Shown here: piece after piece, positions 24,991-35,100 of the stretch
How positions within the stretch are numbered: position 1 is the first letter of the stretch
Layout of the letters: the number at the start of each line of letters is the position of its first letter
Origin: Janthinobacterium sp. LM6
Lineage (GTDB): Bacteria; Pseudomonadota; Gammaproteobacteria; Burkholderiales; Burkholderiaceae_D
Length of the DNA stretch: 64,000 bases
Direction of reading: 5' to 3'
NCBI RefSeq assembly: GCF_002002885.1
Contig: NZ_CP019510.1
Location: forward strand, 3,410,001 to 3,474,000
Position numbers and translations under genes: made by a program
Notes under the pieces: model-generated
Seen by the model: only the letters and a program-made list of their open reading frames with translations
What the model was told of the DNA's origin: nothing
Database searches by the model: none

Positions 24991-27189
24991 TTAAAACGCC
25001 ACGCTGGCCGACACCACCACGGTGCGCGGCGCGGCCAGCACCAGCGAGCCGATATTGAAGGACGACACGGCCGACGACCAGTAATTGCGGTCCGTCACGT
25101 TGTCCACGCGGGCGCGCAAGGTCACGTCACGGCCCGCCACTTGCGTCAGGTAGCGCGCGCCGATGTCGAGGCGGGTCCACGATGGCAGTTGCCTGGTGTT
25201 GGCCAGGTCCGCGTATTGCGTCGAGGTGTAGATGGTGCGGGCGTTCAGGGTCAGGCCCGGCGCACCGGGCACGTCCCATTCGCCGCCAACGCTCATCTGC
25301 GTTTCCGGCGCGCCGATGGGTTTCTTGCCATTGTTGGCGGCCACGCCGGTATTGCTGAGCTTTGCATCGAGCCAGGTCAAGCCGCCCAGCAGGCGCACGC
25401 CCTGCATCGGCGTGCCGAAAACCGACAATTCCAGGCCGCGGTTGCGCTGTTCGCCATCAAGTTCGGCCCGCTTGCCGACCACGGCCAGCAAAGGCTTGCT
25501 TGTCGTGAACAGGGCGGCGCTCATGCCCAGCTTGCCGCCGTCATACTTGACGCCGATTTCCTTCTGCTTCGATTTATACGGCGCAAACACCTCGCCCATG
25601 TTGTCGACATTGAGCTGCTGGCCGTTTTCCACGTACGTTCCCGTGGCCGCCGGTCCCTTGACCAGCGCCTCGATGTAGTTGGCGTACAGCGACACGTCCT
25701 TGCTGGCCTTGAAGACGATGCCAGCCACGGGCGTCGTGGCGCTCTCGTCATAGGCCTTGCCTTGCGGCGCCGAGGTGTTGTAGTCGTAACCGGCATCCTT
25801 GATCTGCTGGCGGCGCAAGCCCACGGTCAGCAGCAGCTTGTCGTCGAGGAAGGCCATGGTGTCGGCCAGGGCGTAGCTGTTGAGGATGGTTTTCTGGGTG
25901 ATGCGCGGGTCGCTCATGATGCCGCCCGTGTATGGCGTCGGCGGCGCGGTCACATCCGCCGGTGCGTAAATGTTGGTGGCAAACTTGTCGCCGATCGCAT
26001 ACGCGTTCTTCGCTTCATTCCAGTGCCCTGACCAGCTGGCCACCAGGGTGTGCTTGACGGCGCCCGTAACGAGCTTGCCGCGAATGCCCAGTTCGCCCGT
26101 GCGGATTTCCTGCTTGCGCGCATTGTCGAAGCGTGACACCTCGGCGTCGCCATTGATCGAAGTCAACGTCGGCTCGGCCAGGCTGTTGGCTTCCCTGGTC
26201 GAGCGGGAGCCAAATGCGGCCCAGGCCACGACATCCTTGGCCAGATCCACTTCGGCGCGCGCCGTGCCGAACACATCGTGTTCCTTCGAATAGCTCCACG
26301 GCTGGGCAAAGTTCTTCGACGCATCGGGTGCGGATGGCAGCACGGCCACGCTGCCAATGCCGACGGACGGGCGCGGCGATGTCAGGTCGAAATTCTGGTA
26401 GCCGGCGTCGGCCGACAGGCGGTAGCCGCGGCCGCGATAGTCGAGGCCGACCGAAAACATGCCCACGTCGTGGTCTTCGCGCTGGATGCCGGTCTCGCCC
26501 TGGCGCTTGGCGGCGTTCACGCGCACGCCGAATTCCTGCTGCTCGCCAAAGCGGCGCGCCACGTCGATGGCCGCATAGGCGTGGCCGCCCGATTCCACGC
26601 CCACGGTCAGTTCCGTCAGCGGCGCGTTGCCGGCGCGCTTGGGCATCAGGTTGATGGCGCCGCCGATGCCGCTGCCGCCCGGCGCCGCGCCATTCAGGAA
26701 GGCGCTGGCGCCACGGAACACTTCCACGCGCTCCAGCAATTCCGGCGAGACATATTGGCGGGGCAGCACGCCGTACAGGCCGTTGTACGCGACGTCATCG
26801 GAATCGAGGGCGAAGCCGCGGATCACATACACTTCCTGGAAATTGCCATAGCCGCGCGACATGCGCACGGCCGGATCGCTCTGCAGCAAGTCGCCCACGC
26901 TGCGCGCTTGCTGGTCGGCAATGAATTGCTGCGTGTAACTGGTGCTGCCGAATGGCGAGTCCATCATGTCCACGGCACCGAGGATGCCCATGCGCCCGCC
27001 GCGCGCCACCTGGCCACCCGCATACGCCTTCGACAGTCCTTCCGCCGACGCATCGGCCGAGGCATTGACGACGACCGTGGGCATGGTTTGCGCGTCGCCG
27101 GCCGGCGCGGTTTGCGCGTGGGCGGCGGCGCTGGCCAGCAGGAAGGCGGCCAGGGCGAACGGGGTAGGGACGAGGTGGAAGGTGCGCAT
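24991..27189 (-). CDS. TonB-dependent siderophore receptor, FhuA/FpvA-like
   Basis: The product is 732 residues with a signal peptide (LAAFLLASAAAHAQ). The plug domain covers about residues 55-190 (GRMGILGAVDMMDSPFGSTSYTQQFIADQQ, RVEVFRGASAFLNGAAPGGSGIGG), followed by a 22-strand barrel ending in aromatic VVVSASVAF. It imports a ferric siderophore across the outer membrane using TonB energy; the ligand is probably a xenosiderophore since no synthesis genes are visible. A near-consensus Fur box lies just upstream. A terminator follows the gene. No FecI/FecR pair or N-terminal signalling domain is present, so control is likely by Fur alone. Confidence 0.93.
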   Translation of the reverse strand: MRTFHLVPTPFALAAFLLASAAAHAQTAPAGDAQTMPTVVVNASADASAEGLSKAYAGGQVARGGRMGILGAVDMMDSPFGSTSYTQQFIADQQARSVGDLLQSDPAVRMSRGYGNFQEVYVIRGFALDSDDVAYNGLYGVLPRQYVSPELLERVEVFRGASAFLNGAAPGGSGIGGAINLMPKRAGNAPLTELTVGVESGGHAYAAIDVARRFGEQQEFGVRVNAAKRQGETGIQREDHDVGMFSVGLDYRGRGYRLSADAGYQNFDLTSPRPSVGIGSVAVLPSAPDASKNFAQPWSYSKEHDVFGTARAEVDLAKDVVAWAAFGSRSTREANSLAEPTLTSINGDAEVSRFDNARKQEIRTGELGIRGKLVTGAVKHTLVASWSGHWNEAKNAYAIGDKFATNIYAPADVTAPPTPYTGGIMSDPRITQKTILNSYALADTMAFLDDKLLLTVGLRRQQIKDAGYDYNTSAPQGKAYDESATTPVAGIVFKASKDVSLYANYIEALVKGPAATGTYVENGQQLNVDNMGEVFAPYKSKQKEIGVKYDGGKLGMSAALFTTSKPLLAVVGKRAELDGEQRNRGLELSVFGTPMQGVRLLGGLTWLDAKLSNTGVAANNGKKPIGAPETQMSVGGEWDVPGAPGLTLNARTIYTSTQYADLANTRQLPSWTRLDIGARYLTQVAGRDVTLRARVDNVTDRNYWSSAVSSFNIGSLVLAAPRTVVVSASVAF

Positions 27190-27206
27190 GGTATTGTTTG
27201 GATATT

Positions 27207-27226
27207 AATGAGAATGATTATCATTA
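27207..27226. promoter_or_regulatory. Fur box
   Basis: The sequence AATGAGAATGATTATCATTA lies 18-37 bp before the receptor start and matches the 19-bp GATAATGATAATCATTATC consensus at most positions. Iron-loaded Fur should repress the receptor gene from here. Confidence 0.9.
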
Positions 27227-27423
27227 TATTCCAGCGCAGCGCAGCGCGTGGGAAAGTGTGAGAAAGCGAGCAAAAAAGTCGCCATTCGTACAACACCGGG
27301 CAGGCCAGGGTGCTGGAATCCGGCGGAAAAAGGCGCGCCAGGCGATACCTTGTGGATTTATTAATGTACATATTCAAGTTTCGCTAGAATATGCCATCGC
27401 GCCCCGCGCCCACAGGACACCGC

Positions 27424-28113
27424 ATGCCATTGCTTCGCCATTTACCGTCCGCTTCCATGCGCATGCGCATACGGGGCGGCTTGAGCCTGAAGGGCGCGGC
27501 CGTCGCGCTGATCCTGTCCATGCATGTGCTGGGCCTGTATTTCCTGCTCTTGCCGGCGCGGCAACTCAAGCAATACACGGAAGTGGCGTTCATGACCTTG
27601 CTGCCGCCCCGTGCGCTGCCGCAGACGCCGCCGATGGCCTTGCCGATGCCCATGCCGGCTCCTTCGCCGCGCGCGCGGGCTGTCGCGCCGCCCGCCGCGC
27701 CGCCCGTCTTTTTCGCGCCGCCGCCCGTGGCGGCGGAAGCGATCACCGTACCGGCCGAGGAATTTCCCGCCGCGCCGGCCACGGCGCCTTCCACGGCCGA
27801 CTTGCGCACGCGCGCCCGGCTGGCCGCGGGCGCCGCCGACAAGGCCCTGCGCGGCGAACTGAAACAAGACAAACCCTGGCTGGCCGCAGCCGACCTCAAG
27901 GGGGAAAGCAGCTTCCAGAAGCTGGTCGCCTCCGCCTGGCGCGGCGGCCCCGTCCTCCGCGTCGAGGACTACCTGACGGCCGACGGCCGGCCCGCCACGC
28001 GCGTCGTCAGCGCCGGCGGCGCCACGTGCTTCGGCATGGCCGAGAACCCGGGCTCGGGCGCCGACCCGGCCCGGACGGGCGGCAAGGTCAAACGCGTGCC
28101 TTGTCCGGGCTAA
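27424..28113 (+). CDS. Proline-rich, membrane-anchored periplasmic protein (TonB-like layout)
   Basis: The product is 229 residues. A single membrane segment near residues 25-45 (GAAVALILSMHVLGLYFLLL) is followed by a long Pro/Ala-rich stretch (about residues 60-115) and a compact C-terminal domain with GGATCFGMAENPGSG and KVKRVPCPG, containing two Cys. The layout is that of TonB, but the C-terminal domain has no TonB signature. The ATG at 27424 is preferred over one at 27391 because CACAGGAC precedes it. It is divergent from the receptor gene. Function unknown; a role spanning the periplasm is plausible. Confidence 0.65.
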   Translation: MPLLRHLPSASMRMRIRGGLSLKGAAVALILSMHVLGLYFLLLPARQLKQYTEVAFMTLLPPRALPQTPPMALPMPMPAPSPRARAVAPPAAPPVFFAPPPVAAEAITVPAEEFPAAPATAPSTADLRTRARLAAGAADKALRGELKQDKPWLAAADLKGESSFQKLVASAWRGGPVLRVEDYLTADGRPATRVVSAGGATCFGMAENPGSGADPARTGGKVKRVPCPG

Positions 28114-28225
28114 AGTTTCCAAGCGGTACACGGTTTTCACGGCAATTACGGGCGCTCAGCCCCGGCTGGTTCCCAACTATGCTAAGTTGCGTCTGCAAAT
28201 CTTGTCGACACGACCCAGGACGCCC

Positions 28226-29176
28226 ATGCCACCCGAACTCCTCATCCTCGCCCCCAGTCCCTCGGCTGCCGTCAACGCGCAGCTGGAACAGCAATACACG
28301 TGCCACCACGCGTGGCAAGTGCCGGCGGACGAGCGCCACGCCTGGCTGGCCCAGCGGGCACCCGGCATCCGCGCCGTCGTCACGACGGGCGCGCTGGGCT
28401 TGAACGCCTTTGATATGGCCTTGCTGCCGAACCTGGAAATCGTCGCCGTGAATGGCGTGGGCCTCGATGGCGTGGCGCTCGACCTGGCCCGCGCGCGCGG
28501 CATCGCCGTCACCACCACGCCAAACGTCTTGACCGATGACGTGGCCGACCTGGCGCTGGCCTTGCTGCTGGCCAGCGCGCGGCACGTCGTGGCGCTCGAC
28601 CGTTTCGTGCGCGACGGCGGCTGGGAACGGCGCGAGGCCATCGCCCCCGCATCCAGCCTGCGCGGCAAGACGGCCGGCATCTTCGGCTTCGGCCAGATCG
28701 GGCAAGCCATCGCGCTGCGTCTGGCCGCCTTCGGCGTCAACGTCCGCTATTTCCAGCCGCGCGCCATTCCCGGCGCGAGTGCGCCACGCGCCGCATCGCT
28801 GTTGGCCCTGGCGCAGGAAAGCGATTACCTCATTGTTTGCGCGCCGGGCACGCCGGCCACGCGCAAGAGCATCGACCGCACGGTGCTCGACGCGCTCGGT
28901 CCGCAAGGCACGCTGATCAACATCGCCCGGGGCGCCCTGGTCGATGAAGACGCCCTGATCGCCGCCTTGCAGCAGGGCCGCCTGGGCGCGGCCGGCCTCG
29001 ACGTGTTTGCGGACGAGCCGCGCGTGCCAAACGCCCTGCGCGCCTTGCCGAACGTGGTGCTCATGCCCCACGTGGGTAGCCTGACCGTGGAAACGCGCCA
29101 TGCGATGGGGCAACTGGTGGTCGATAACCTGGCCGCCCACTTTGCCGGCTTGCCGCTGCTCACACCCGTGCCTTGA
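28226..29176 (+). CDS. D-isomer-specific 2-hydroxyacid dehydrogenase
   Basis: The product is 316 residues. The NAD(P)-binding motif GIFGFGQIGQA lies near residue 148, the catalytic Arg is in INIARGALVDE, the Glu in ADEPRVPNAL, and the His in LMPHVGSLT. It reduces 2-keto acids or glyoxylate/hydroxypyruvate to D-hydroxyacids; the HxGSxT active-site sequence resembles glyoxylate/hydroxypyruvate reductases. The ATG at 28226 follows CCAGGA and gives the normal N-terminus. It ends 13 bp from the convergent 3508-residue protein gene and shares a hairpin with it. Confidence 0.92.
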   Translation: MPPELLILAPSPSAAVNAQLEQQYTCHHAWQVPADERHAWLAQRAPGIRAVVTTGALGLNAFDMALLPNLEIVAVNGVGLDGVALDLARARGIAVTTTPNVLTDDVADLALALLLASARHVVALDRFVRDGGWERREAIAPASSLRGKTAGIFGFGQIGQAIALRLAAFGVNVRYFQPRAIPGASAPRAASLLALAQESDYLIVCAPGTPATRKSIDRTVLDALGPQGTLINIARGALVDEDALIAALQQGRLGAAGLDVFADEPRVPNALRALPNVVLMPHVGSLTVETRHAMGQLVVDNLAAHFAGLPLLTPVP

Positions 29177-29196
29177 CGCTGCCGCCGCGTCAAGGC
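29170..29196. terminator. Perfect hairpin spanning two convergent stop codons
   Basis: A perfect 10-bp stem (GCCTTGACGC with GCGTCAAGGC) around a 7-nt loop covers the stop codon of the dehydrogenase gene and the last codons of the giant gene. There is no U-run, so termination in either direction may be factor-assisted. Confidence 0.5.
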
Positions 29197-32100
29197 CGCA
29201 CCACCCAGCGCACGTCTTCGAGCGACAGCAGCAGTTGCTCGGGCGCGCCGTCCGTAAAGAAGTTCAGGCGGAAATCCATGGCGGCGCCGCCATCCGTGGT
29301 CGGCTGCTGCGTGTCATACCATTGCTGCACCTGGGCCACCAGCGCCATGGGCGCGGCGGGCGGCTGGGCCGCATCGATGGGCGCCAGCACGGCCGGCAGC
29401 AGGCTGACCGGCAGCGAGGTGCGGGGAAAACCCGCCACGGCCGGCATCACGCTGTAGGAATAGCTGCCATCCATGGCGATGCGCACGCTGCCCGAGGCGC
29501 CCGTGAAGAGGGCGTTGAAGAAGCCCCGCATATAGGCCGCCACGTCGCTGCCGCCCACCGGTGCGACTTGCCGCAAATCATAGCCTTGCCAGCTCAGGCG
29601 TGGCAGGATGGGGTCGCTGAACTTGACGACCGGCGTCTGGTACAGGAAGGCGGGCATGGTCGACACCTGCGTCTGGCTGGGCGGGCACAGGTAGCGGTTG
29701 CGCTGCACGTACAGCGAGGCCTGGGCGTTCTTGTACACCATCACGTTCAGCCCCGGCATGCGCACCTCGCGGCCGGTATTGGCCAGCGCGGCGGCAAACG
29801 ACAGGTCGGGCGCGGCGGCGGCGATGGCCGCGTAGCGGTAGGCCAGCAGCGCATCGGGCGGCGTGGGCGTGGCCGGCGTGGCCCGGTACTGCTGCGCATC
29901 GATGTCGAGCACGGGCACGGGCACGCTGACGATGCCGTTGCTCAGGGTGCCGGCCTGCGGGTCGTAGGTGGCGGGCGCGCCGCCGACGGTGACATTGAGC
30001 AGCGCATACCAGGCGTCGCCGCCATGGTCTTCCAGGCGCGCGTCGAATTCCACGGCCACGCTGGTCTCGCCTTGCGCCGCCGCCAGCCGCGCCGCGCCGA
30101 AATGCTGGCCATAGCTGGCTGCCACCTGGGTCACCAGCTGCTGGAAGGCGGTGGTGGCCAGAGTTGCCTTGGCGATACTATCGGCCGTGTCCTGCTTGCC
30201 GTCGAGGGGCGCGAGGAACGCGTCGAGGTCGGCCGAGATCAGCGGATAGTTGCTGACGAAGGCGGCCAGCGCCGTGAACAGGTCGGGACCGGTCGCCGCG
30301 GACAGCCTGGCAACCTGCGGCGGCACGTTGAGCACGACGCTGACGTGCACGGCATCCTGCGCCGCCTGGCGATAGGTGTAGCTGAAGCCGTAATCCCACT
30401 GTGCCAGCTGGGCCGGCTGCAAGCCAGCGGCGGCCAGGCGCAGGCGGCCGGCCTGCGGCGCGGCGGACGCGGTGGCGGTCTGCCGGTTGACCGTGGGCGG
30501 CACGGGCAGGGCGCGGTTCAGCACGGGGATGTATTGCGTACCATTGCCCAGCGCTACCTCGAACGGACCGGTGATGAACAGCAGCCACTGGCTTTGCATG
30601 TAGTTTTCGATGCCGGGCACGGGTTGCTGGTCGAATTCCATGTGCGTGATCTGATAGCGCAAGTCCAGCGGCACATAGGCCTGGCCTTCGACATTCTTCG
30701 AGATAAAGTTGAATGACAGCCGGCTCTGGTCCGCCACGGCCGTGCCCAGCAAAGGCAGCCGGGTCGGGAACAAGGTGTAGTTCTGGTTGCCGTCGCCGTC
30801 GGCTGTGCCCGCGCCGGCGGGCTGGCCGTACAGCGCCGGCGGCGCGTCCTTGTCTTTGTCGTCCGCGCCCGTGACCTGGTCCACGCCGTACACCACCACG
30901 GCGCCGGCGGCAAAGGCCGGCCCCAGGGTGGTCAGCAGCTGCTGCCGCATGGTGGCGGCCGCGCTGACGCGCGTGGCTTCGTCCGCGGCGCTGCTGCTGA
31001 GCACAGGGCTGACCGTGGCGCTGATGACGTCGGCCAGCGTCTGTTTCGCCTTGAGCACGAGGCCCAGCTGGCCGCTCTGCAGCGGATCGGCGACGCCGTT
31101 GAGGCGATCGAGGATGTAGGCGGGCGGCGCATAGGTGGCCGAGAGGAACTTGTCGATGGCGTCGAGACAGCTTTGCAGCCACAGGTTCAGGTCGACGCTA
31201 TTTAGCGTCAGCGCATGCGGCGTATTGCTTGGATAGGCGTCGATGCTGACCGTGCGGCTTTCCAGCGAATTGGCGACGGGCAACGGCGCGTAGTAGCTGG
31301 CTTGCTGGCCCAGGCGGAAATGGATGCCCTGGCCGGGCGTGTCGCTGAACCGCACGGCGAACAGCTGCTGCGTCTGCTGGCCGGCGCTGCCCACGCGCGT
31401 CAGTCCCGCGCCCGCGCGCATCGACCATTGCGGCGTCTTCAGGCACGCTTCGAGCGCCTTGGCAAACGTGGTGTAGCTGGACGCGCCGCCATCCGTGTCG
31501 GCCTGCGGCAGCACGGCGCTGACCACGCTGGCGCCGTCCGGCAGGGCCGCCAGCGCGGGATCGAGCAGGATGGCCTGGCGCGTCAGCACCAGCGCCACGT
31601 CGAGCGCGATGCGGTTGGCGCCGGCCAGTTGCGCCAGCGGCACCGGCACCGACAGCGTGGCGGCGGGCGCCTTGGCGCTGCCGCCGCCGGCCAGGGTCTG
31701 CAGGTAGATGGCGCAGGCGGCGGCGAAGTCGCGCACCTGCCGCGCTTGGGCCTCGCCCAGCGGCTGCAGCGGCGTGGCCAGCAGGGAGTTGCTGAGCGAG
31801 ATGCTCACCGCATTGCCGCTCAGTCCGGGCACGCCCAGGCCCGTATAGTCCTGGTGCAGCTGGAAGTACAGGCGCTGGTAGGTGGGCAAGTCTTGCATCG
31901 CATCGGCGGGCGTGGCGTAGGCCAGGCCATCCATGCGCAAGGTCAGCAGCAGCGCGGGCGCGCCGCCCGCATCGGTGCCATACAGGTAGCTGGCCTGGAC
32001 TTTCGGCCAGGCGGACAGGCCCAGCAGGCGATCCGTGTAGCGCAGCGGGGCGGGGGCCTGGTCCAGCGCGCCCGTGTAGCCGGCCGGCGGCGCCTCGAAC

Positions 32101-35100
32101 GGCGTCACGGTGGTGTTGCCGAACAGGTCTTGCCAGCGCAGGGCCAGCGACGCATGGCCGCCCACGCCCAGGTAGGGATTGTCGGCGGCGGGCGGCAGGC
32201 CGGCCGGTGGATTGGCCGGTGCCGCATTGAGCGTGGCGAACGGCCGTCCCTGGCTGTCGTTGCCCAGGTAGCCCAGCGCCTGGCGGTAGTCGTAATCGGC
32301 CAGGGCCGCGGCCGCATAGCGCCGGCGCTGCGCTTCGCCGGCGTCGCCGCCGTCGCCGTCGCCGTCGTTCGCATGGTCCTGCGGTCCGAAAGGCAGGCTG
32401 TAAGGACTGGGCAGGAAAAACGGGTTGCGGCCCAGGCCGGCCGACAGCGTGTTGTACAGCGCGGACAGGGTCGCTTGCGCATATTGCTGCTGTTGCTGCG
32501 GCGTGGGATCGGGCGGCAGCACGGGCACGCCGTCGTTGGTGCGCTTGAGCTGGAACGACAGGTTGCCCGGCGCCAAGGTCGCTTGTGCATCGAGGGCCAG
32601 GCTGTCGACGTCGAGCACGGCGCCATCGGCGTACAGGCCTTCGGTGTCGGCCGCGCCCAGGGCCAGGGCGTCCACCGACAAGCCGTAGTAGGCGGCCAGG
32701 GCGGCGAAGGTATTGCCGGGACCGTCAGAGGCGGCGGGCACGCGATAGACGAGCGGCGGAATGCGCATGGTTGCGCCCAGCGCCACCGTCACGCCGGGAT
32801 TGTAGGCGGCGATCTGTGCCGCGCTCAGCGGGGTGGCGCCTGCCGAGTAATACGCGGCCAGCCGCTCCAGCGCTTGCGCGGGCACGGCCATGTCTTGCTG
32901 GTTCAGCTGGTGCAGGATGCCGGCCACGGGCACGCTGGCGCCGGCGCGCAGCGGCCGCACGGCGTTTTGCCGCGCCAGCTGCCCCACGCCCATGCCGTAC
33001 GTGGCGGCCACGGCGTTCAGGGTGCGCGTGGCGGCCAGGGCCAAAGGCTGGCTCTTGGCCGGCTTGCTCAACGATTCGAACACCAGCACGTCCTGCTGCG
33101 GATCGATCGCCTGCGTCGTCAACAGCGCGTTGACGAAGTTCGGCACGGTGTCGGCGGCGCCCGCCGTCTGGCGCGCCAGCGGCACCACCAGGGTCAGCGT
33201 GGCCGTGCCCGTGGCGTCGAAGACGGATGGGGGCAGGCCGGCGCCCGACACCATGTCCTCGAAATACAGATAGTAGCCGCCGCCGCGCACCACCGATTGC
33301 TCCCACAGCAGCTTGATGAATTGCGAGGGGCTGTTGGCTATGCCGCGCGGCATGGCCGTCCCCGCCGCGTCCAGCAGCATGCGGCTGGCCGGCGGATGGC
33401 TTTCCGTGGACAGATTGGTTTGCGTCAGGAAGCACAGGTAGTCGGCATCGGCCTGGCCCGTCAGCGCCACCTGGTCGCTGCCGCCTTCGCTGTACAGCAG
33501 GAACAGGCCGGCCGCCAGGGTTTCGCCCACGGCGGCCATGCCGCTCAGCAGGTATTCCAGGCGCTGGGCATCGGCGGCCGACGGTCCCACCAGCTCGTAG
33601 ACGTGGGCCAGGGTGGCGGCGCTGGCCAGCGCGGTGCCGCTGGCGTCGTTGGTGGCCACAGTGGCGGCCGGCATGCGCGTGATCTGGAAGTCCACGCGCA
33701 TGGCGTAGGCATAGCCGTTCACGTCCTGGAACACCGTGCTGCTGCTGTTGGGCGGTGTGTTGCCGATGCGGGGACGATAGGCGGGCATCAGGGCGAGTAT
33801 GTCCGCGTATGGCGCCTGGGGGTACAGCGTCTGCAGCGTATCCTGGCGCTGGGCGATGCTGGCCAGCATGGCGTCGGGCAATTGCCACAGATACGGCGCG
33901 GGCGCGGCCTGGCTGGCGGCGGCGCGCACCCCCGAAGCGGCGCCTGACGTCACGGCCGTCAGGCGCGCCAGGTCGGCGGTGATCCAGGCGGCGTAGCCAG
34001 CCGCAGGGAACTGCCGCGGCTGCAAGGAAGCCAGCGGCAGGATCTGCAGCGCAGGCGACGGCACGAAGCTGCCCGCCTGCGCATACGCCAGCACGCCCGA
34101 CAGCAAGCCGTAGGCGGCGCCCAGGTCGATGGGCAGGCTGGTGCCGGGCGCGCCGGCGAAGGTGATGAAATCGAGGGCGACGCCATGCGACATGGCATTG
34201 CGTCCCAGGCCGATGCGGTAGCCGCCGGCGGCGCTGGCGGGCGTGGGGAATTGCTGGCCCGTCAGCTGGTACAGCGCGTAGTCGGTCTGCGTCTTGCTAT
34301 ACAGGAAGGATGGCGACAGGCTCAGGCCCGGCGCCACGGGCAGGCGCAAGCCATAGGTGATGAAGCGCGCGACCTGGCCGGCGGCCTGGGCCACGGCGCC
34401 GCTCGCCTGCACGCCTTGCCACAGCTGCTCCAGCGGCAAGGCGTCGAGGCGGGCGATGGCCAGCCGGCCCGGGGCCGCGGCGAACAGATTGGCGACGCCG
34501 GCATTGTCGCGCCCCAGCGCGGCCGTCGTGGCGGCGAAGCGGCTGGCGATGCCGGACAGGGTATCGCCGGCGACGGAAGTATAGGCCAGCGGCGGCACGG
34601 CGAGGATGGCCGTCGGCAGCAGCAGGTCGGCGCGCGCATACAGCGATGCCTGCTGCGCCAGGGCGGCCAGCGGCACGCCCAGCGCGGCGGCGATGGCGCC
34701 GAAGCTGTCGCCGGGCGCGGTGACGTGGCTGACGGCGCCGGCGCCGAAGTCGAAGACCAGCGTCACGCCCGTGCGCAGCGCGCGCGGTTCGGCATTCGCG
34801 CCGATCAGCTGGGCCGCGGTGGTTTGCCAGCGCCCGCCGGCGCCGGCCGGATCCGTGTAGCGGGCGGCGATGGCCGCCAGCGTATCGCCGGCCTGGATCA
34901 CGTCGGACAGGCCGCCGACCTGCAGCGGCAGCGCGCCGTTCAGCGGATACGCGGCATTCGGCAGCGACACGTCATCCGCGTCGATGGCGTTGCCGGCCCG
35001 GTTGAAGGCGGCGACGATGCCGGCGATGCTGTCGCCCGGCTGCAGCGCATAGCTGTAATTGTCGAAGGCATCGATGGCCGATTGCAGCAGCGCGCGGCCG

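Noticed and set aside
31215-33947. A 910-codon open frame on the + strand opposite the giant gene
   Set aside because: Arg/Gly/Gln-rich with no domains; the minus strand carries the coherent protein with LysM repeats.
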